Source: Methanobacteriaceae archaeon UBA349
GTDB lineage: Archaea; Methanobacteriota; Methanobacteria; Methanobacteriales; Methanobacteriaceae
Direction: 5' to 3'
NCBI GenBank assembly: GCA_002509745.1
Contig: DAWK01000159.1
Location: 20,424-39,812, forward strand
Length of the DNA stretch: 19,389 nt
The notes beneath the pieces are model-generated. The model was not told where the DNA came from, searched no databases, and saw nothing but the letters and a program-made list of their open reading frames with translations. Positions within the stretch are counted from its first letter, which is position 1. Every line of letters begins with the position of its first letter. Made by a program: the position numbers and the translations under genes. Shown here in pieces: positions 13,950-19,389 of this stretch.

Positions 13950-15033
13950 GAAAATAATTATTGTGGAAGATGAAGAACTAGTTGCCCAGGATATAAAATT
14001 GATTCTGGAAGATTTAGGTTATCATGTTCCAGCTATTACTCCATCTGGTGAAGAGGCTCTTCTAAAAATAGAGGAATACTGCCCGGATTCTGTTTTAATG
14101 GATATCATGCTGGAAGGTGAAATGGATGGGATTGAAACTGCTCAGAAAATTTCTGAAAGGTATGATATTCCTGTTGTTTACCTAACTGCATATAGTAATA
14201 AAGAAATTTTACAAAGGGCCAAAAAGACAGAACCTTATGGATACATACTTAAACCTTTCAAAGAAAGAGATCTTCAAATTAATATTGAAATGGCATTGTA
14301 TAAACATGAAGCCCGTAAGAGTCGTCTTCAACTTATCCAGCAAAAAGCAATCAATAAATACTTAGAAAAATCTCTGAATGAAAAAGAGACATTAATGCGT
14401 GAAATTCACCACCGAGTTAATAACAACCTTCAAATTATTATCAGTCTTCTTTCGCTACAATCAAAATATTTTGAAGATGAACGGGTACATGATTTTTTCA
14501 AGGATTATGTCAACCAGCTCAAATCAATGTCTATGATACATGAAAGAGTTTATCAGTCTGATGATTTATCTAGCATAGATTTTAATCATTATCTGGTTGG
14601 TCTAGCTTCTCAGTTATCCAGTTCTTATAAAAAAGATCCAAATATCAATATTACTATTAATTCCGATGATGTTTTTCTCAATGTTGAAACCGCAATCCCT
14701 TGCGGACTAATTATCAATGAAATTCTCAGTAATTCCCTAAAACACGCTTTTTTAGATTTGTCTGAAATTGAAAAAGGAGAAATATTGATTGAGCTTCGTT
14801 CTGATAAAAGAGGTAGATATGCTCTTTTCATAAGTGACAATGGTGTTGGAATACCTTCTGATGTTGAATTCCCTTGTAAAGGATCTTTTGGATTTAGAAT
14901 GGTTAACACACTTATTAATCAATTAGGCGGTTCTGTAGAATTTGATGGAACTGAAGGTACTTCTTTTAAAATTAATTTTGAAGAATTAAGATACACTGAA
15001 CGGGTAAAATTAGATTATAAAGATGATAATTAA
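13939..15033 (+). CDS. Receiver-histidine kinase (HisKA_2 type), second of a pair
   Basis: A 364-residue soluble kinase. Residues 1-120 form a receiver with E10/D11, phosphoacceptor D55 ([13 protein letters not shown]), T83 and K105 (GYILKPF). The HisKA_2 domain (145-230) carries H157 in [19 protein letters not shown], where Asn replaces the usual Lys of HRVKNN. The ATP-binding domain follows, with N-box [12 protein letters not shown] (260-271, N265) and G1 box DNGVG (300-304). It is a clear paralogue of the preceding kinase but lacks the PAS sensor. Its ATG lies 11 nt inside the end of that gene, so the two are co-translated and presumably work together. The receiver-first layout without an output domain suggests an intermediate in a phosphorelay; the downstream effector is not here. 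Confidence 0.94.
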   Translation: MANEKIIIVEDEELVAQDIKLILEDLGYHVPAITPSGEEALLKIEEYCPDSVLMDIMLEGEMDGIETAQKISERYDIPVVYLTAYSNKEILQRAKKTEPYGYILKPFKERDLQINIEMALYKHEARKSRLQLIQQKAINKYLEKSLNEKETLMREIHHRVNNNLQIIISLLSLQSKYFEDERVHDFFKDYVNQLKSMSMIHERVYQSDDLSSIDFNHYLVGLASQLSSSYKKDPNINITINSDDVFLNVETAIPCGLIINEILSNSLKHAFLDLSEIEKGEILIELRSDKRGRYALFISDNGVGIPSDVEFPCKGSFGFRMVNTLINQLGGSVEFDGTEGTSFKINFEELRYTERVKLDYKDDN

Positions 15034-15081
15034 TTTATTTATTTTTATTAGTTATTTATTTCAATGTTTTCTAAAATAATA

Positions 15082-15106
15082 AATTTTTAAAATTAATTTA
15101 AAAATT
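15082..15106. terminator. Hairpin between convergent kinase operon and xerA
   Basis: A perfect 10-bp inverted repeat of A and T (15082-15091 and 15097-15106, 5-nt loop) lies between the two convergent stop codons. T-runs on each strand in the arms could let it act in both directions. Confidence 0.4.
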
Positions 15107-15123
15107 AATAAATACATTTTATT

Positions 15124-16134
15124 TTAATGAAGCTTGGCCCGATCATAAACATTCCTAAGGGTTTGCATATCCACACTGGTATATATTTGGGTTGTAGACA
15201 GGTTGGAGTGTCCCAATAATTGCTGAATAGCTCTAATATCCACTCCGTTCTTTAACAGATGGGTTGCAAAAGAGTGCCTTAGAATATGGGGGGTAACTCT
15301 CTTTTTTATGCCGGCCATTTCAGCATAGTTTTTTATCATCATCTGAACATAGCGAGGAGTTAAATTATTTCCGAATCTATTCAAAAACAAGTGTTCTCCT
15401 TGATGGAACCTAACTTCTATGTAAGTATCAATTAATACTTGGGTTTCTTCATCAAAAAGCACAATACGATCTTTTTCACCCTTTCCTCGGATTCTAAGTG
15501 TCCTATCCTCCAAATCAACGTCATCAATTCTTAATGAAACTAGTTCGGATACTCTAAGTCCTGAAGAGTAAAGTAATGCCAGTATTAATCTGTTTCTGAG
15601 TTTATTGCTGGTTTGAAGGGCCGAATCTCCCTCTTTTGGCCCATCACAGTTCACTGCATTGATTAATTTTACTACTTCGCCCTCATTGAGGGATTTAGGT
15701 AGAGATTTGGTTCTTTTAGGTGTTTGAACATCCTTTAAAAAATCAATATCATTAAATTCTAAAAATTTCTTAACCACAACTGTAACCAGGTAAATATAAT
15801 TTTGAGAAACGTTTTTTTCTCTTTTAAGGTATTGTATATATCTTTTGAATGACCTTAAAACTCTTCTATCATCATAAAGATCTTTTTCAGTTAATAAGAA
15901 TTTATAAAAATTATTTACGATTGATTTATATGTTTTAATAGTATTCCTTGAATAATTTCTGATTTCAAGTTCTATAAGATACTCTTCAATCATATCTGGA
16001 AAATCAAAGACCTCTAGAACTGTTTTTCTCTCTCCATCACTAGACTCTGCAGGAAAATTCTGCTGAAAACTTCCAGAATCTACTGTAGATGCTCTGCCAA
16101 TTTGTTGGGAATAGGGATTCATCATATCAGACAT
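15124..16134 (-). CDS. xerA: XerA-type tyrosine recombinase
   Basis: A 336-residue site-specific tyrosine recombinase, probably the archaeal Xer enzyme that resolves chromosome dimers at a dif site. The N-terminal SAM-like core-binding domain (about 46-133, [21 protein letters not shown]) precedes the catalytic domain with all active-site residues: R194 (SSGLRVSEL), K218 (RGKGEKDR), H283 and R286 ([10 protein letters not shown]), H309 ([10 protein letters not shown]) and nucleophile Y318 (QIYT). Residues 1-45 are a polar Ser/Gln-rich extension not needed for the fold. Since no ribosome site precedes the ATG at 16134, the true start could be later (for example M48) or the mRNA leaderless. No attachment repeats or cargo genes flank it, which favours a housekeeping role over a mobile-element integrase. 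A 17-bp palindrome (16221-16237) lies about 90-100 bp upstream. Confidence 0.9.
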   Translation of the reverse strand: MSDMMNPYSQQIGRASTVDSGSFQQNFPAESSDGERKTVLEVFDFPDMIEEYLIELEIRNYSRNTIKTYKSIVNNFYKFLLTEKDLYDDRRVLRSFKRYIQYLKREKNVSQNYIYLVTVVVKKFLEFNDIDFLKDVQTPKRTKSLPKSLNEGEVVKLINAVNCDGPKEGDSALQTSNKLRNRLILALLYSSGLRVSELVSLRIDDVDLEDRTLRIRGKGEKDRIVLFDEETQVLIDTYIEVRFHQGEHLFLNRFGNNLTPRYVQMMIKNYAEMAGIKKRVTPHILRHSFATHLLKNGVDIRAIQQLLGHSNLSTTQIYTSVDMQTLRNVYDRAKLH

Positions 16135-16353
16135 TTTTATTTATTCTTACAATATTCCATAACACTCATATTCTCATTAAATACCTTTTTAATGTATTTA
16201 TTCATCAAAAAGTGTATTAGTTTAATATAATATTAAATTCAAATTACTCAACTTATTCTTATGCAATGTTGAACTATTTGATTATTTAGATGGGCTATTG
16301 TAGTTATAATATGTCTTTATATTATTTTTTATAAATAACTTTTCCTTAAATTT

Positions 16354-17865
16354 CTACATATAACTACGGTCAACGTTTTCATTTTGATATTTCTTATTGT
16401 GAGGATTAACTGATTGCTGGGAGCTAGTTAAATCTTTTTGCAATGCATTTTCATAAGTTTTATATCGTTGAATAATTTGATCTTCAATGGATATGGCCTT
16501 TTTAGCAGCTAGTTTCATATGTTCTTGGGTTATATATGGATTTTTGTCCATAACTGCCATATCTCCCGCCATTCTAATTACTCCTCCTAAATCTCTTAAT
16601 CGGAGGGTAAATGCATCATCTTTATCATCGATAACTTTAGCTCGTTTTTCGGCTTCTTTAACCAGGACCTTAATAGCGTCTAATGTAGCATGGGGGATTT
16701 TTCCATCAATTTCTATTTCTTGAGCGACAAATTGGGCTAATTTAGCTTCATTTTCTTCATTAATAGGCATGGTGGTATTCATTAAGATTTCATATCCTTC
16801 TCCATGGATACGTGATCTTAATGGGGGTAATATGTGCTTTAAATCAACTATATTGCAAGCTCCTACAAAAATAAAATCACATGGAACATTTTCTACTCTG
16901 ACTGAACTTCCTGCACTTTGCGGATTTCGCCCTACAATTGGAAAAACCTTGTCTTGCATGGCACTAAGAATAAATCTCTGCAAGTGGGAGATATGAACTA
17001 CTTCATCTACAAATAAAACTCCTTCATGAGCTTCATGAATTGCTCCGGGAACTACACGTTCATAAGGCTGAGTTCCAAGATCCGGATGTCCTCCATATGG
17101 ATCGTGTCTAACATCTCCTAGTAATTCTGTTTCACTAGCACCGGTAGCTTGGATGAAGAATTTTCTTTTAAGAGGAACTACCACGTGCATGGGTTTTTCA
17201 TCTACTAATTCTCTTCGTTTTTCCAGGGCTTTTTGATCAAGAACTTTGATCTGGTCTCCTCCCAATCTCTCATAAATTACTACCTCTTCTCGACCATTTA
17301 TTTCACGAGTAGTAGTTACTCTATCTTGAGGAATGTTTACTGGTCCGGAACTCATTTCAAACATGCCTAAAAGGTCTCCCAAATGTTTTCTTCGGGTATT
17401 AATATGTGAAAATTTGTCCCCTCCACAATTAGGGCATATACTTTCATATACACTATTATAATCTCCACAATGCATACATTTAAATCCTAATCGTTCCGAA
17501 ACAGCATTTGGGACATTTTTAGGATCTATAAATTCTCCTTCTGCTTTTTCAATAGCTATTTTATCTGCTATGATTTCTTTTCGAGTTTTAATTTCTATAA
17601 AAGGACGTTCTGGTCTCTCAGGGTTGTGAACGGCACTTATTTCCTCAGAAGGTTGAGTTAAATGAAAAGAAATGGCCTGAGCAATAAGAGATTTTCCAAT
17701 TCCTGGCGGGCCTACTAGTAAAAGATTTCTTCTTTGCTTTGCTGCAATTTTAACGACTTGGATAATATCTTCATGTCCTATAACCCTTTCTAGAGGATCT
17801 TTAGGAATAATAATATCTTTACTGGTTTCAATATTTTCCGGATTGTTTTTGATATTTATGTACAT
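16354..17865 (-). CDS. LonB-like AAA+ ATPase with zinc ribbon, no protease domain
   Basis: A 503-residue AAA+ ATPase. The start region DPLERVIGHEDIIQVVKIAAKQRRNLLLVGPPGIGKS (23-59) contains Walker A (52-59, K58) and is very like archaeal LonB proteases. An inserted zinc ribbon has C130, C133, C144 and C147 (KCMHCGDYN, ICPNCGG). Then come a LonB-like QATGASETELLGDVRHDPYGG segment (239-259), Walker B with D287/E288 (GVLFVDEV), the sensor region and PLRSRIHGEGYEI, and the helical lid (FTLRLRDLGGVIRMAGDMAV). The protein ends in a polar tail, where LonB would carry its Ser-Lys protease domain; LonB membrane helices are absent too. It is probably a remodelling ATPase with an unknown client. Start: the ATG at 17865 has AAGG 7 nt upstream, whereas the in-frame ATG at 17883 has no ribosome site. 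Confidence 0.88.
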   Translation of the reverse strand: MYINIKNNPENIETSKDIIIPKDPLERVIGHEDIIQVVKIAAKQRRNLLLVGPPGIGKSLIAQAISFHLTQPSEEISAVHNPERPERPFIEIKTRKEIIADKIAIEKAEGEFIDPKNVPNAVSERLGFKCMHCGDYNSVYESICPNCGGDKFSHINTRRKHLGDLLGMFEMSSGPVNIPQDRVTTTREINGREEVVIYERLGGDQIKVLDQKALEKRRELVDEKPMHVVVPLKRKFFIQATGASETELLGDVRHDPYGGHPDLGTQPYERVVPGAIHEAHEGVLFVDEVVHISHLQRFILSAMQDKVFPIVGRNPQSAGSSVRVENVPCDFIFVGACNIVDLKHILPPLRSRIHGEGYEILMNTTMPINEENEAKLAQFVAQEIEIDGKIPHATLDAIKVLVKEAEKRAKVIDDKDDAFTLRLRDLGGVIRMAGDMAVMDKNPYITQEHMKLAAKKAISIEDQIIQRYKTYENALQKDLTSSQQSVNPHNKKYQNENVDRSYM

Positions 17866-18003
17866 CTTGATGCCTTCTTGCATTATTTAGTACAATTTAT
17901 CTATAATTTCCTTCAAATTTTCTCATAATAATTTTTATTAAACTTTGAATGGAATTATTATAACAGTTGGAATTTAATTTTGAATTTAGCTATTAAAAAT
18001 TAT

Positions 18004-18032
18004 AAAAAAATAAAATTTGGAAGAAATCTTCC
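18004..18032 (-). terminator. Hairpin plus T7 terminator after dnaG
   Basis: GGAAGA-AA-TCTTCC (18019-18032) forms a 5-6 bp G/C-containing stem. On the minus strand it is followed by a T-rich run including T7 (18004-18010). It is the last of three hairpins in the dnaG 3' region and looks like the actual stop signal. Confidence 0.5.
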
Positions 18033-18044
18033 GTTTTTGTTTAT

Positions 18045-18091
18045 AATATTCTTTTTTTAAAGAATATTTAATATAAGATTATAAATCTTAT
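18045..18091. repeat. Two tandem perfect hairpins downstream of dnaG
   Basis: A 10-bp stem (AATATTCTTT at 18045-18054 with AAAGAATATT at 18059-18068, 4-nt loop) and an 8-bp stem (ATAAGATT at 18073-18080 with AATCTTAT at 18084-18091, 3-nt loop) stand side by side just after the dnaG stop codon. They may protect the 3' end of the mRNA or help termination. Confidence 0.45.
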
Positions 18092-18099
18092 TTATTAAA

Positions 18100-19239
18100 T
18101 TAGCGAGTAATTAATTTCACTTTTTCAGGCTTTTTGACAATTTCCCCAGATCGAATGGCAACGATATGTTTAATACCTTTCTCATGGGCAATATCAAGAA
18201 GTCTCTGACTAACTACACCGTCAAAAACTACAGCGTAGGGGTGGTTATTAATTCTTTTTAATTCATCGTATAAATTTTCTACTTTAACTTCTTTTAAGAT
18301 GTTTAAAGCATCATCTAATATCTCAGCATTCCCAGAACCCTCTAATTCGTCCAAGATGTTTTTGAGAACCACCATTTTATCTTCACTCTTAGGTTCTACT
18401 TTAATGCCTAAATCATGTAACATTTGTTCTATAGGCATTTTATCTCTAAGAGCAACCATAATCTCATCTTTACCCAAATCTTCTACTTCTTTTCCTCTAG
18501 GAGCTCGAGTAACGTAATCAATTTCTCCTACTTGGAGAAGTTCTTTTAAAATCAGTTCTCCACCCCTATCACCGTCTACAAATGCAGTAACGGTCTTTTT
18601 ACGGGTTAAATCAGCCACAGTCTTTGGAACACTTACGCCTTCCACAGCAATGGCATTTTTAATTCCATGTTTTAAAAGATTTAGGACATCAGATCGACCT
18701 TCTACTACTAGAATGGCGTCTGAAGTATGGACATTTGGGCCTGCAGGGAGTTTTTCATCCCCAAAATCGGTTATTTCGTGGATACGCATGGCCTCTTTCA
18801 CTTCTTCAATCATTTTCAGACTTTCAGGAGTGACTTCATCCATCATTCCGGCATAAATTTCTTTTGCCCGGTCCACTACTTTTTTCCTTTTAACTGCACG
18901 AACATCTTCTACTTTAGAAACTTGAATATAAGCCTCGCAGGGCCCTACTCGGTTTATGGTCTCCAAAGATGCAGCTAATATGGCGGTTTCTACTCGGTCT
19001 AGACTGGAAGGTATAACAATTTCTCCTTTAGATCGACCTCCTCGGGAGGTGATATTTACTTTAATTCGACCTATTCTCCCAGTTTTTTGTAGTTCTCTTA
19101 AATCTAAATCATTACTTAAAAGCCCTTCTGTTTGGCCAAATATGGCACCAACCACGTCAGGCTTTTCCACGATTCCATTAGCATTAATTTGAGCGTGAAT
19201 GAGATACTTAGTTGTACTTATTTCTTCTGCTTTTCCCAT
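18100..19239 (-). CDS. dnaG: Archaeal DnaG-like primase (TOPRIM)
   Basis: A 379-residue archaeal DnaG. In archaea this protein has primase activity in some species and is also a stable subunit of the RNA-degrading exosome, where it favours A-rich RNA. The N-terminal domain (1-165: TTKYLIHAQINANGIVEKPDVVGAIFGQTEGLL and the RIGRIKV repeat region) is the archaeal form. The TOPRIM domain follows, with E180 (LVVEGRSDVLNLL) and the DxD pair D222/D224 (AFVDGDRGGE). The C-terminus IKHIVAIRSGEIVKKPEKVKLITR is typical. It seems at the short end of the family, mainly in the linker before the C-terminal part. The ATG has an excellent GGGAGG 6 nt upstream. It is transcribed away from a hairpin region and ends in three hairpins. 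Confidence 0.95.
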   Translation of the reverse strand: MGKAEEISTTKYLIHAQINANGIVEKPDVVGAIFGQTEGLLSNDLDLRELQKTGRIGRIKVNITSRGGRSKGEIVIPSSLDRVETAILAASLETINRVGPCEAYIQVSKVEDVRAVKRKKVVDRAKEIYAGMMDEVTPESLKMIEEVKEAMRIHEITDFGDEKLPAGPNVHTSDAILVVEGRSDVLNLLKHGIKNAIAVEGVSVPKTVADLTRKKTVTAFVDGDRGGELILKELLQVGEIDYVTRAPRGKEVEDLGKDEIMVALRDKMPIEQMLHDLGIKVEPKSEDKMVVLKNILDELEGSGNAEILDDALNILKEVKVENLYDELKRINNHPYAVVFDGVVSQRLLDIAHEKGIKHIVAIRSGEIVKKPEKVKLITR

Positions 19240-19300
19240 GTTAAGCCTCCCTAATTACTTAGATACTTGCAGGGATAATTTAGTTATCAATTAATAGATG

Positions 19301-19335
19301 ATCTGTAATGTTTGATAATAAAACCCATTACAGAT
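19301..19335. repeat. 10-bp inverted repeat upstream of dnaG
   Basis: ATCTGTAATG (19301-19310) and CATTACAGAT (19326-19335) form a perfect stem with a 15-nt loop, about 60-95 nt before the dnaG ATG. No T-tract follows on either strand, so it looks more like an operator or an mRNA processing or stability element than a terminator. Confidence 0.5.
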
Positions 19336-19347
19336 GGATAACAGTGA

Positions 19348-19389
19348 TCACCAACAGCATCCAGAAGGATAAACATCAAGTTCCAGCTT
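19348..19389 (-). CDS. Possible C-terminal end of an upstream gene (partial)
   Basis: Entering from the window edge, one minus-strand frame encodes 13 residues (KLELDVYPSGCCW) and then TGA at 19348-19350, just before the inverted repeat. The higher G/C content and the position suggest the tail of a gene upstream of dnaG. A second frame stays open longer (to about 19285), so the choice is uncertain and no family can be named. Confidence 0.3.
   Translation of the reverse strand, partial: KLELDVYPSGCCW

Noticed and set aside
15124..16134. xerA as the integrase of a mobile element
   Set aside because: No attachment-site repeats, cargo genes or change in base composition flank it, and the protein looks like the housekeeping archaeal Xer.
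16221..16237. 17-bp palindrome of A and T upstream of xerA as a dif site
   Set aside because: It is A/T-only and lacks the two distinct recombinase arms with a 6-8 bp central region of a dif site; chance is likely.

Overview
The window is about 19.4 kb of very AT-rich DNA. It reads as a chromosomal segment of a methanogenic archaeon of the order Methanobacteriales, most likely Methanobacterium. The evidence is an McrD protein (found only in methanogens and their relatives), an archaeal-type DnaG with a TOPRIM domain, a class II CPD photolyase, an archaeal XerA-type recombinase, a tRNA-Gln without an encoded CCA, Shine-Dalgarno sequences of the AGGAGGTGAT type, and frequent TTG/GTG starts. The genus is an inference; no rRNA is present.

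Layout. Positions 1-3050 hold a DUF22-like protein (+), a helical protein (-), an overlooked 49-residue membrane peptide (+) and an orphan ATP-grasp ligase (-). Positions 3306-6610 hold tRNA-Gln (-), an overlooked 54-residue membrane protein (+), an ExoD-family membrane protein (-), two small membrane proteins (-) and a stand-alone mcrD (-). Positions 6800-12089 hold five minus-strand genes: an aldo/keto reductase with a C-terminal 2[4Fe-4S] ferredoxin module, bioY overlapping a DUF1284 gene, and a DUF523-DUF1722 (YbgA-like) gene just upstream of the photolyase. Positions 12504-15033 carry two overlapping plus-strand genes for receiver-first histidine kinases without output domains. Positions 15124-19389 carry xerA, a LonB-like AAA+ ATPase with a zinc ribbon and no protease domain, dnaG, and the possible tail of another gene, all on the minus strand.

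How the genes fit together. Most are single-gene units separated by long AT-rich spacers with oligo-T tracts. The probable operons are bioY-DUF1284 (32-nt overlap), DUF523/DUF1722-phr (101 nt apart, no T-tract between them) and the kinase pair (11-nt overlap). The kinases look like a phosphorelay module whose output lies elsewhere. The DUF523/DUF1722-phr pair recalls the ybgA-phr neighbourhood of enterobacteria.

No mobile element, CRISPR array or obvious defence island is visible. The most interesting items are the kinase pair, the protease-less LonB-like ATPase, the orphan mcrD, the DUF523-photolyase pair, and several structured intergenic elements, including a candidate small RNA at about 1370-1441.
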